Shown in pieces: positions 43,603 to 51,544 of a DNA stretch of 64,000 bases. The position numbers and the translations under genes were made by a program. The first letter of the stretch is position 1; every line of letters begins with the position of its first letter. The stretch is taken from contig OZ244832.1 in NCBI GenBank assembly GCA_965220485.1, positions 3,596,001-3,660,000 of the forward strand, written 5' to 3'. This stretch comes from Aldehydirespirator sp965220485 (GTDB lineage: Bacteria > Actinomycetota > Acidimicrobiia > Acidimicrobiales > Aldehydirespiratoraceae). Under the pieces are notes generated by a model. That model saw only the letters and a list, made by a program, of their open reading frames with translations. It had not been told where the DNA came from and searched no databases.

Positions 43603-43636
43603 ATCCGGTGCTTCTGGACATCCGGTGCTTCTGGAG
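43603..43636 (+). repeat. 17-bp tandem duplication upstream of nuoG
   Basis: CATCCGGTGCTTCTGGA occurs twice in a row. The 290-base gap before nuoG holds nothing else recognisable; a promoter for nuoG-N may lie here because the cassette separates these genes from nuoA-F. Confidence 0.8.
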
Positions 43637-43774
43637 CGAGCCCGCGGCCAAGTCACCCGCCGAGACCCGCTCCCTGTAGCGTCGGCACACTATGCTTGAT
43701 CCTCTCGCCACCGCGGGAAACGCTCCGAGCGCTCTACCGGCCCCTGCAATGGCCACTCGTCCGGGGAATCCCCG

Positions 43775-46444
43775 ATGACGGTAAGCCCCGCGGCGACCGA
43801 CGGCACTATGGAGATTGAGGTGGACGGGGCGGTCGTCGCCGCGAAGCCGGGCGAACTGCTGATCGAGGCCTGTGAGCGCAGCGGCGTCTACATCCCCCGG
43901 TTCTGCTACCACCGGAGGATGAGCCCGGTGGGCATGTGCCGCATGTGCCTGGTGGAGGTGGACACCGGGCGCGGCTTCGCCCTCCAGCCCTCGTGCATGG
44001 TGCCGGTGTCGGATCAGATGACGGTGTCCACCGAGTCCGAGGTGACCAAGAAGGCCCAGGACGGCGTGCTGGAGTTCCTGCTCATCAACCATCCGCTGGA
44101 CTGCCCGGTGTGCGACAAGGGCGGCGAGTGCCCGCTACAGGACCAGACCATGGCTTACGGGCCCGGGGAGACCCGTTTCGTGGAGGAGAAGCGCCACTTC
44201 TCCAAGCCCATCGCCATCAGCGAGACCGTCTATCTCGACCGGGAGCGCTGCATCCTCTGCGACCGCTGTACCCGCTTCGCCGACGAGGTGGCCGGCGATC
44301 CCCTCATCCACTTCATGGGCCGCGGCAACCACACCGAGGTCAACACGTTCACCGACGAGCCCTTCGCCTCGTACTTCTCCGGCAACACCGTGCAGCTCTG
44401 CCCGGTCGGCGCGCTGACCGCGGCGCCCTACCGCTTCAAGGCCCGTCCCTGGGATCTCACCGAGACGCTGTCCACCGCCTGGGTGGACAGCGTGGGTGCC
44501 AGAGTGGCGGTGCAGGCGTCACGCAACCGGGTGCTGCGGGTGTTGGGCACCGACGCCGACTCGGTCAACTGGGGCTGGCTGTCGGACAAGGAGCGCTTCG
44601 GCTTCGAGGCTCTCAACAGCGCTGATCGCTTGACCGTTCCGATGATCAGGGACGCGGTCGGCGATCAGGGGGCCGAGCTGCGAACGGCCGGCTGGGGAGC
44701 GGCGCTCGATCAGGTAGCCGAGGCCCTGGCCGCGGCCGCACCCGGCCGGATCGGGGTGCTGGGCGGGGCCAGGCTCACCAATGAGGCGCAGTACATGTGG
44801 GCCAGGCTGGCCAAGGGCGTGATCGGCACCGACAATGTCGACGCCCAGCTCGGCGACGGCCTCGACCCTGCGCTGGTTCTCGGCCTGCCCAGAGCCACCA
44901 TCGACGACGCCTGCCGTCCCGGCGGCACGGTGCTGCTGATCGGCCCCGACCCCAAGGAGGAGTTGGGCACGCTCTACCTACGGCTGCGCCACGCCATCGT
45001 CAACGACGGCGTGAAGCTGATCGAGTTGACGCCGCGCGCGACTGGCCTGTCGCACCTCGCCCAGCACTGCCTCCGTCCCCGCCCCGGCACGACCGCTCAG
45101 CTGGTGAGCGCGCTGATGCTGGCGACCGACGCCGACGTTCTCAAGGGGGCCAGGACGGCACCGGCGCCCGGAGAGCCTGCGACCGGTCCGGAGTCCGGCC
45201 GGGTTCAAGAACTCAGGGACCTTCTCGAGACCGCCGAGGCGTCGTTCGGAGTGGATGCCGGGGCGATCGGGTCGGCAGCCCGCGCTCTGACCGCGACCGG
45301 CGGCGCGACCGTGGTGCTCGGCCGCATGTCCCTGGCCGAGCCCGCCGAGGTTGCCGAGGCGGCCGCCATGGAGCTGGCCGGGCTGCCGGGGGTGCGCTTC
45401 TTGCCCGCGCTGAGGAGGGGCAACGTGATGGGTGCCCTGGAGGCGGGCCTGGCTCCGGGCTGGCTGCCCGGTCGCACCCGGCTCGAGGACGCCGGCGATG
45501 ACGAGCCGGTGGCCGTGGCCTGGCCCCGGCTGCCCGCGGAGACGGGTCTGGATGCTGCGGGCATCCTCCGGACCGCGGTCCGCGGAGAGATCGACGTGCT
45601 CGTTCTCGTGGGTGCCGATCCCCTCAACGACTTCATCGACCGCGATCTCGCGTACCGGGGCCTGCGAGGGGCGTCCCTCGTGGTGGCGGTGGACCTGTTC
45701 ATGAACGACTCGTCGTCGCTGGCCGCCGGCATCGTGGTCCCGGCCGCCGGCCCCACCGAGTGCGTCGGCACGTTCACCAATCTGGAGGGTCGGGTCAGCC
45801 TGATGAGCCGCAAGGTCACCCCGCCGGGTACGGCCCGCCCCGACTGGATGATCGCAGCCGACTTGGCCGAGCGACTGGAGCCGGGCTCGACCGCCGGGCT
45901 CGACTCGCCCGAGGCCGTCCGAGCCGAACTGGCCCAGGTGTCCGAGATCCACGGCCCGCTCACGGAAGAGGCTCTGAACGCGAATCCCGTGGAGGGCGTG
46001 CTGCTCACGGCCAAACCCGACGCGACCATCGAGGCCGGGGGGTGGCACGCGGGCAAGGAATGGCGGCGCTTGCGCCGCCAGCACGGAGGCACAGTGACAG
46101 GACCCGCCGGCCTGGAGGAAGTGCCCGAGGGAGCATTCCTGCTAGTGGCGACCCGCACCATGTACGACGACGGCGTGATGCTGCGCCACTGCCCGTCGAG
46201 CCGGGCCTTGGCCCCGACCGCGTCCGCCCGCATCAACCCGGCCGACCTCGACGCCGGCGGTCTCAGCGAGGGCGCCGCGGTGCGGGTCGTCTCCGACTTC
46301 GGCCACGTAGAGGCGGCTCTGGCTGCCGATGCGGGCGTACCTGCCGGCTCGCTGGCCCTTCACTGGCTGGCACCCGGCGCGCCGGCCAACTCTCTCATCG
46401 CCGCTGGCGCCGATGCCGCCGTGGTGAAGGTGGAGGCCCGATGA
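43775..46444 (+). CDS. nuoG: NADH-quinone oxidoreductase subunit G
   Basis: The large iron-sulfur subunit, 889 residues. The N-terminal ferredoxin domain has RFCYHRRMSPVGMCRMCLVE, then the HxxxCxxC-type segment HPLDCPVCDKGGECPLQDQ and two further motifs (CILCDRCTRF, CPVGALT). The rest is molybdopterin-oxidoreductase-like without cofactor. Residues about 753-780 (AGGWHAGKEWRRLRRQHGG) are coded by DNA that recurs inverted in nuoI. Confidence 0.96.
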   Translation: MTVSPAATDGTMEIEVDGAVVAAKPGELLIEACERSGVYIPRFCYHRRMSPVGMCRMCLVEVDTGRGFALQPSCMVPVSDQMTVSTESEVTKKAQDGVLEFLLINHPLDCPVCDKGGECPLQDQTMAYGPGETRFVEEKRHFSKPIAISETVYLDRERCILCDRCTRFADEVAGDPLIHFMGRGNHTEVNTFTDEPFASYFSGNTVQLCPVGALTAAPYRFKARPWDLTETLSTAWVDSVGARVAVQASRNRVLRVLGTDADSVNWGWLSDKERFGFEALNSADRLTVPMIRDAVGDQGAELRTAGWGAALDQVAEALAAAAPGRIGVLGGARLTNEAQYMWARLAKGVIGTDNVDAQLGDGLDPALVLGLPRATIDDACRPGGTVLLIGPDPKEELGTLYLRLRHAIVNDGVKLIELTPRATGLSHLAQHCLRPRPGTTAQLVSALMLATDADVLKGARTAPAPGEPATGPESGRVQELRDLLETAEASFGVDAGAIGSAARALTATGGATVVLGRMSLAEPAEVAEAAAMELAGLPGVRFLPALRRGNVMGALEAGLAPGWLPGRTRLEDAGDDEPVAVAWPRLPAETGLDAAGILRTAVRGEIDVLVLVGADPLNDFIDRDLAYRGLRGASLVVAVDLFMNDSSSLAAGIVVPAAGPTECVGTFTNLEGRVSLMSRKVTPPGTARPDWMIAADLAERLEPGSTAGLDSPEAVRAELAQVSEIHGPLTEEALNANPVEGVLLTAKPDATIEAGGWHAGKEWRRLRRQHGGTVTGPAGLEEVPEGAFLLVATRTMYDDGVMLRHCPSSRALAPTASARINPADLDAGGLSEGAAVRVVSDFGHVEAALAADAGVPAGSLALHWLAPGAPANSLIAAGADAAVVKVEAR
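46031..46112 (+). repeat. nuoG segment repeated inverted in nuoI
   Basis: 46031-46077 matches the reverse complement of 48512-48558 at 46 of 47 positions, and 46094-46112 matches that of 48480-48498 perfectly. The segment holds an 18-base perfect palindrome, GGCGGCGCTTGCGCCGCC. Confidence 0.9.
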
Positions 46445-46536
46445 TTCGCGCTGCGGAACCGAACTTCAATGAGATGACCACCTCTGAAGTGGCTAACTCA
46501 TTGAAGTTCGTTGGACGGAGGCGGCCGGCCCGATGA
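46441..46536 (+). other. 31-codon junction ORF with near-perfect palindrome, nuoG/nuoH
   Basis: ATG 46441 overlaps the nuoG stop and the frame ends in the ATGA of nuoH. GAACTTCAATGAG (46461-46473) and CTCATTGAAGTTC (46497-46509) form a 13-bp perfect inverted repeat; CCAC/GTGG continues the stem. Because of the palindrome both strands code a similar peptide (NFNEMTTSEVANSLKF). It is AT-richer than its surroundings and looks like an inserted element or an operator. Confidence 0.65.
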
Positions 46537-47858
46537 CCGGCACCTTCGTGCTGGCCGCAGATCCGATGCTGGCGGGGGAGATCGGTCTGGTCGAGGTCGT
46601 GCTGACCCTGGCCAAGGTGGTGGTGGCCTTCGCCTTCCTGCTCGTGGCCGTGATGCTGATGATCTGGTTCGAGCGCAAGCTGCTGGGAGGCATGCACCAG
46701 CGCTTCGGTCCCATCATCGCCGGACCGTTCGGCATCCTCCAGACCCTCGCCGACGGCATCAAGCTCTTCTTCAAGGAGGATCTGGTGCCGGACCGGTCAG
46801 ACCGGTTCGTGTTCAAGCTGGCACCGTACCTGTCGCTCATTCCCGCCTTCCTGGCTTTCGCGATCGTCCCGCTCGGCGGGGACTTCACCAATGGCGGCGA
46901 GGTCGAGTGGTTCGGTCGCACCACCTACCTGCAGGTGGCCGACCCGCCGGTGGGGATCCTGCTGTTCCTGGCCATGAGCTCGGTGGCGGTCTACGGCGTG
47001 ATGCTGGCCGGCTGGTCGTCGGGGTCGAAGTATCCGCTGCTGGGATCGGTGCGGGCCTCGGCCCAGATGGTGAGCTACGAGGCCGCGCTGGGCCTGGCCG
47101 TGGCGTCGATCGTGCTGGTGACCGGAGGACTGTCCACCCACGACATGGTGGTCACCCAGGCGGCCGAGGGGTACTTCGGCATAATCCCGCGCTGGAACGT
47201 GGTCGTCACCGGACTGGTGCCGTTCATCGTGTTCATGATCGCCGGGACCGCCGAGCTCAACCGCCCGCCCTTCGATCTGGTGGAGGCCGAGCAGGAGCTC
47301 GTGGGCGGCTTCCACACCGAGTACTCGTCGATCCGCTTCGCGTTGTTCTTCCTGGCCGAGTTCATGAACACCATCACGATGTCGGCCGTCATCGTCACCC
47401 TGTTCTTCGGCGGTCCGGCCGGCCCGGTGCTCGTCAGCGAGCTGGGCGGTGTCGGCATCGCCTGGGCGTGGGGCGTGGTCTGGTTCTTCTTGAAGCTGTT
47501 CGTGCTTCTGTTCTGCTTCGTGTGGATGCGGGCCACCCTGCCCCGGTTCCGTTACGACCAGCTCATGGACCTCGGCTGGAAGGCGCTCATACCGGTGGCT
47601 CTGGGATGGTTCCTGTTCCTCGCCGCGCTGGAAGTCGGGCGCGACCGCGGCTGGAGCGAAGTCGCCGTCACCGTCGGGTCGCTGGCAGCGTTCGCGGCGG
47701 CGGGTCTGCTGCTGGCGCGGGCGGTACGCAGCGGGCGCCGCAGCCGCGACGATCAAGCGGGACGCTCCGGCGACGCGGGACGCTCCGATCAAGCGGGACG
47801 CTCCGGCGACGCGGGACGCTCCGACGACCGGGCCGGCCTCGCCGAGGAGAGGGCCTGA
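46533..47858 (+). CDS. nuoH: NADH-quinone oxidoreductase subunit H
   Basis: Quinone-chamber membrane subunit, eight helices. WFERKLLGGMHQRFGP, FGILQTLADGIKL, AELNRPPFDLVEAEQELVGG and RATLPRFRYDQLM are standard. The length is 441 residues; the last 35 are a repeat tail coded by two 36-bp units (47751-47822; QAGRSGDAGRSD). Confidence 0.96.
   Translation: MTGTFVLAADPMLAGEIGLVEVVLTLAKVVVAFAFLLVAVMLMIWFERKLLGGMHQRFGPIIAGPFGILQTLADGIKLFFKEDLVPDRSDRFVFKLAPYLSLIPAFLAFAIVPLGGDFTNGGEVEWFGRTTYLQVADPPVGILLFLAMSSVAVYGVMLAGWSSGSKYPLLGSVRASAQMVSYEAALGLAVASIVLVTGGLSTHDMVVTQAAEGYFGIIPRWNVVVTGLVPFIVFMIAGTAELNRPPFDLVEAEQELVGGFHTEYSSIRFALFFLAEFMNTITMSAVIVTLFFGGPAGPVLVSELGGVGIAWAWGVVWFFLKLFVLLFCFVWMRATLPRFRYDQLMDLGWKALIPVALGWFLFLAALEVGRDRGWSEVAVTVGSLAAFAAAGLLLARAVRSGRRSRDDQAGRSGDAGRSDQAGRSGDAGRSDDRAGLAEERA
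47751..47822 (+). repeat. 36-bp repeat in the nuoH tail
   Basis: Two identical 36-bp units starting at 47751 and 47787 code QAGRSGDAGRSD-type tail residues outside the conserved fold. Confidence 0.9.
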
Positions 47859-47859
47859 C

Positions 47860-48612
47860 ATGGGTTACTTGCACGGATTCGCGGTCACCCTGCGGCAGCT
47901 GTTCCTTCCCCGGGTCACCACCGACTACCGGGGCGGCTTCGACGACTCGCCCAAGGACGTCAAGCGGGAGAAGCCGGAACGACTGCACGGGCGCCACGTG
48001 CTCAATCGCTACGACGACGGCATGGAGAAGTGCATCGGCTGCGAGCTGTGCGCCGGCGTGTGCCCGGCGAACTGCATCTACGTGCGCGGCGCCGACAACG
48101 ACCCCGACGACCCGGTCGCACCGGGCGAGCGCTACGGCTACGTCTACGAGATCAACTACCTGCGCTGCATCCACTGCGATCTGTGTGTGGAGGCCTGCCC
48201 CACCCAAGCCATCACCGAGTCAAAGCTCTTCGAGTTCTCATTCACCAACCGCGACGACGCCATCTACACCAAGGACGAGTTGCTGGTGGACGACGACGGC
48301 CGACCCCGCCAGATGCCATGGGAGGACTGGCGATCCGGGGAGGACGCCCTGACCTCAGGCTGGATGCGGGCCACGTCGCCCTCGGGGGACCACCGCTACG
48401 TGGGCGAGGTGGCCTGGTCCGGCGAGCTCGGCTACGGGGTTCGCGACGCAGAACCCGCCGATACCACGGAGGGAACCCCGGCCGGCGGGTCCTGTCACGG
48501 GCGCGGCCTGACGGCGCAAGCGCCGCCATTCCTTGCCCCCGTGCCACCCCCCGGCCTCGCTGGCGACGCCGACGAGGACATCCCGTCTGAAGGTGAGTCT
48601 TGTGATGGCTGA
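47860..48612 (+). CDS. nuoI: NADH-quinone oxidoreductase subunit I
   Basis: The 2x[4Fe-4S] subunit: CIGCELCAGVCPANCIYV and CIHCDLCVEACPTQAIT. The conserved protein ends near residue 200. A tail of about 50 residues (from GTPAGGSCHGRGLTAQAPPF) is coded by an inverted copy of part of nuoG, which has extended the gene into nuoJ. The tail is not expected to be needed for activity. Confidence 0.95.
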   Translation: MGYLHGFAVTLRQLFLPRVTTDYRGGFDDSPKDVKREKPERLHGRHVLNRYDDGMEKCIGCELCAGVCPANCIYVRGADNDPDDPVAPGERYGYVYEINYLRCIHCDLCVEACPTQAITESKLFEFSFTNRDDAIYTKDELLVDDDGRPRQMPWEDWRSGEDALTSGWMRATSPSGDHRYVGEVAWSGELGYGVRDAEPADTTEGTPAGGSCHGRGLTAQAPPFLAPVPPPGLAGDADEDIPSEGESCDG

Positions 48613-49174
48613 GGCCGTGTTCGCCGTCGCGGCGGTGCTCATGCTGGCCGGCGCCGTCGGTGTGGTGGCCAGCCGCAACCCGGTGCACGCCGCCCTGTTC
48701 CTGGTCCAGACGCTGGTGGGTGTGGCCGTGCTGTTCGTGCTGAACGACGCTCACTTCCTGGCCGCGGTCCAGGTGGTCGTGTACGCCGGCGCCATCGTGA
48801 TCCTCTTCCTGTTCGTCATCATGCTGCTGGGCGTCGACAAGGCCGAGGAACTGCGAATCGAGCCCATCTTCGGGCAGCGACCGCTGGCCGCCGTCGTCGG
48901 TGCGGCCCTGGCCGCGGTGCTGGGAACGGTCGTCATCACTGGCGCTGACGTGCTCACCGGGCTGCGCCGCGCCGGCGGCGATCGGGCTCTCGACGGCGAC
49001 GCCACCGACATCGAGCGCATGGGTCGGGTGCTGTTCAGCGAGTTCGCCTTCGCGGTGGAGATCACCGCGGCCCTGCTGACCGTGGCCGTGGTCGGAGCGG
49101 TCGTCCTGACCAGACGGGCGTCCCGCTCCGACGGGCCCGAGACGGCCGGCACGGCTGCCTCTGGGGAGACATGA
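48605..49174 (+). CDS. nuoJ: NADH-quinone oxidoreductase subunit J
   Basis: Membrane subunit with five helices: VVASRNPVHAALFLVQTLVG, FLAAVQVVVYAGAIVILFLF, VIMLLG. ATG 48605 overlaps the nuoI end; GTG 48602 is also possible. Length 189 residues is normal. Confidence 0.93.
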   Translation: MAEAVFAVAAVLMLAGAVGVVASRNPVHAALFLVQTLVGVAVLFVLNDAHFLAAVQVVVYAGAIVILFLFVIMLLGVDKAEELRIEPIFGQRPLAAVVGAALAAVLGTVVITGADVLTGLRRAGGDRALDGDATDIERMGRVLFSEFAFAVEITAALLTVAVVGAVVLTRRASRSDGPETAGTAASGET

Positions 49175-49488
49175 TGGACTTGGCCGGGCTGTCGACGGGC
49201 TGGTACCTGGCGCTGTCGGTCGCCATCTTCACCATCGGCGGGGTCGGCCTCCTGGTACGGCGCAACCCGCTCGTGATGTTCATGTGCGTGGAACTGATGC
49301 TCAACGCGGTGAACGTTGCCTTCGTGGCCCTCGGCGCCGGGTTGAACGATGTCGGCGGTCAGGTCGCGGTGTTCTTCGTTCTGGTGGTGGCCGCCACCGA
49401 GGTAGTCATCGGCTTGGCGCTGGTGGTGGCCATCAACCGTCGTCGATCGGGTGCCACTGCTGACGACGTGACGTTGCTGAAGGGCTGA
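49171..49488 (+). CDS. nuoK: NADH-quinone oxidoreductase subunit K
   Basis: Small three-helix subunit of 105 residues with VRRNPLVMFMCVELMLNAVN and AATEVVIGLALVVAI, which carry the conserved membrane glutamates. ATG overlaps the nuoJ stop. Its last codons (ADDVTLLKG) were copied into the following repeat. Confidence 0.96.
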   Translation: MMDLAGLSTGWYLALSVAIFTIGGVGLLVRRNPLVMFMCVELMLNAVNVAFVALGAGLNDVGGQVAVFFVLVVAATEVVIGLALVVAINRRRSGATADDVTLLKG

Positions 49489-49600
49489 CATGGGTGCCGC
49501 CGACGTGTCGCTTCTGAAGGGCTGACATGGGTGCCGCCGACGTGTCGCTTCTGAAGGGCTGACATGGGTGCCGCCGACGTGTCGCTTCTGAAGGGCTGAG
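49486..49600 (+). repeat. 37-bp tandem repeat forming three 11-codon ORFs, nuoK/nuoL junction
   Basis: Three identical units give ORFs at 49490-49525, 49527-49562 and 49564-49599, each MGAADVSLLKG, one base apart. Each ends like NuoK (VTLLKG) and carries GAAGG as ribosome site for the next start; the last serves nuoL at 49601. Confidence 0.92.
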
Positions 49601-51478
49601 ATGCTCGAGGCCGCCTGGCTGATCTGCGCCTTCCCGCTGGCCGGATTCGCGGTGCTGCTGGCGCTGGGCCGCCGTCTCGGCGAGCCCCGGGCCGGCTGGC
49701 TGGCCACCCTGGCCATGGTCGGCTCCTTCGTGTGCTCCGTGGCGGTGTTCGCCAGCCTGATGGGCCGCGACCCGGCCGAGCGCCGCTCCGTCGTCACCCT
49801 GTTCGAGTGGGTCCCGGCCGGCGACTTCTCGGTCGACGCCGGCCTGCTCGTCGATCCGCTGTCGGTGACGATGGCCCTGTTCGTCACCGGCGTGGCGGCG
49901 CTCATCCACCTCTACGCCATCGGCTACATGCACGGCGACCCGGACTTCTCCAAGTTCTTCGTCTACCTCAACCTCTTCGCCTTCTCGATGCTGGTGCTGG
50001 TGCTGGGCGACAGCCTGGCCCTGACCTTCCTGGGCTGGGAGGGGGTGGGCGTCTGCTCCTACCTGCTCATCTCGTTCTGGTTCACCGATGAGGCCAACGC
50101 CACCGCAGGCAAGAAGGCCTTCATTACCAACCGGGTCGGCGACTGGGGCTTCATGCTGGCCATGTTCTGGGCCTTCACCGCGCTGGGTTCGGTGCGCTAC
50201 CTGGACCTCTTCGGTCACGCCGGCTCGCTGCCGTCGACCACGGCCACCGCCATCGTGATCCTGCTGTTCATGGGCGCAGCCGGAAAATCGGCCCAGCTGC
50301 CCCTCTACATATGGCTGCCCGACGCCATGGCCGGGCCGACCCCGGTGTCGGCTCTCATACACGCGGCCACCATGGTGACAGCCGGCGTCTATCTGATGGT
50401 GCGGGTCAACCCGCTGATCGCCGCGGCCGACGCCTGGGCGCCCGACGCCATCGCCTGGGTAGGGGTGGCCACCGCCCTGTTCGCGGCCGGCGCGGCCATG
50501 GCCCAGAACGACATCAAGAAGGTGCTGGCCTACTCGACGATCAGCCAGCTCGGCTACATGATGCTGGCCGTGGGCACCGGCGCGTATGTGGCCGCCATCT
50601 TCCACATGGTCACTCACGCCTTCTTCAAGGCGCTGCTGTTCCTGGGATCGGGCTCGGTGATCCACGCTCTCGACGGCGACCAGGACATGCGCCGCTACGG
50701 AGCGCTGCGGGCCGCCATGCCCGTCACCGCGGTCACATTCATCGTGGGCTGGCTGGCCATCGCCGGGGTTCCGCCGTTCTCGGGCTTCTGGTCCAAGGAC
50801 GAGATCCTGGCCCACGCCTTCGACAGCAGCCCGGCGCTGTGGGTGGTGGGGATCGTCACCGCCGCACTGACCGCCTTCTACATGAGCCGTCTGGTGTTCA
50901 TGACGTTCTACGGCGAGGCCCGCCACGGCGACGAGGCCCATCCGCACGAGCCGTCACCGCTGATGACCGCGCCGCTGGTCGTGCTGGCCGCGGCGGCGGT
51001 GGTAGCCGGTGCTCTCAACCTGCCCTTCGGTTCCGACCTCCACTTCCTGGGGTCCTGGCTGGAGCCATCGCTGTTCGGCAACGAGGCGCACCTGGGCCTC
51101 GGCGGCGGGGCGCAGTGGCTCCTGGCCCTGCTGTCGATGGCCGGCGCCGCGGTCGGCATCGCCGGCGCAGTGGCGGTGTACCTGCGTCACCGGCTGCCGG
51201 CAAGCGTCGTGGAGCGGCCCGCCGCGGCCCGGGCCTTCTATGTGGACGACGCCGTGACCCGCTTCGTGGGCGGGCCGGGCCGGCGGGCCTTCGAGCTGGT
51301 GGCCGCCTTCGACGCCAAGGTGGTGGACGGCGCGGTGGACGGAGTCGGCCGCTCCGTGCGGGCCGGCGGGACCGCGCTGCGGCGGATGCAGTCAGGTTTC
51401 GTGCGGTCCTACGCACTGCTCACCGCGGCCGGGGCGGTGGCGCTGCTGGTGTGGTTCCTGACGAGGGCGAGCCTGTAG
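49601..51478 (+). CDS. nuoL: NADH-quinone oxidoreductase subunit L
   Basis: Antiporter-like proton-pumping subunit, 625 residues: YMHGDPDFSKFFVYLNLFAF, LGWEGVGVCSYLLI, LPDAMAGPTPVSALIHAATM and ITRAFFKALLFLGSGSV-like VTHAFFKALLFLGSGSVIHA. A long amphipathic helix region precedes the last membrane segment. Confidence 0.97.
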   Translation: MLEAAWLICAFPLAGFAVLLALGRRLGEPRAGWLATLAMVGSFVCSVAVFASLMGRDPAERRSVVTLFEWVPAGDFSVDAGLLVDPLSVTMALFVTGVAALIHLYAIGYMHGDPDFSKFFVYLNLFAFSMLVLVLGDSLALTFLGWEGVGVCSYLLISFWFTDEANATAGKKAFITNRVGDWGFMLAMFWAFTALGSVRYLDLFGHAGSLPSTTATAIVILLFMGAAGKSAQLPLYIWLPDAMAGPTPVSALIHAATMVTAGVYLMVRVNPLIAAADAWAPDAIAWVGVATALFAAGAAMAQNDIKKVLAYSTISQLGYMMLAVGTGAYVAAIFHMVTHAFFKALLFLGSGSVIHALDGDQDMRRYGALRAAMPVTAVTFIVGWLAIAGVPPFSGFWSKDEILAHAFDSSPALWVVGIVTAALTAFYMSRLVFMTFYGEARHGDEAHPHEPSPLMTAPLVVLAAAAVVAGALNLPFGSDLHFLGSWLEPSLFGNEAHLGLGGGAQWLLALLSMAGAAVGIAGAVAVYLRHRLPASVVERPAAARAFYVDDAVTRFVGGPGRRAFELVAAFDAKVVDGAVDGVGRSVRAGGTALRRMQSGFVRSYALLTAAGAVALLVWFLTRASL

Positions 51479-51544
51479 ATGACCGCCGCGGTTCCCGCCC
51501 GCCACCCGGCCGACCGGTTCCCGCTTAGGTGGCAGGGGCTGTAG
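51479..51544 (+). other. 21-codon junction ORF nuoL/nuoM
   Basis: CTGTAGATGACCGCCGCGG at the nuoL stop recurs as CTGTAGATGACTGCTGCGG at the nuoM start. The first copy opens an ORF that starts MTAA like NuoM and ends GL like the end of NuoL (SL). Confidence 0.6.

Noticed and set aside
46395..46697. Minus-strand small protein with NFNELATSEVVISLKF
   Set aside because: It mirrors the plus-strand peptide only because the DNA is palindromic; the frame lies inside nuoG/nuoH antisense.
48242..48754. Minus-strand frame with NuoG-like peptide EAGGWHGGKEWRRLRRQ
   Set aside because: Not a gene: it results from the inverted nuoG segment inside nuoI.
49486..49600. CRISPR-like array or phage attachment site
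   Set aside because: Contiguous 37-bp tandem copies without unique spacers; origin from the nuoK end explains them.
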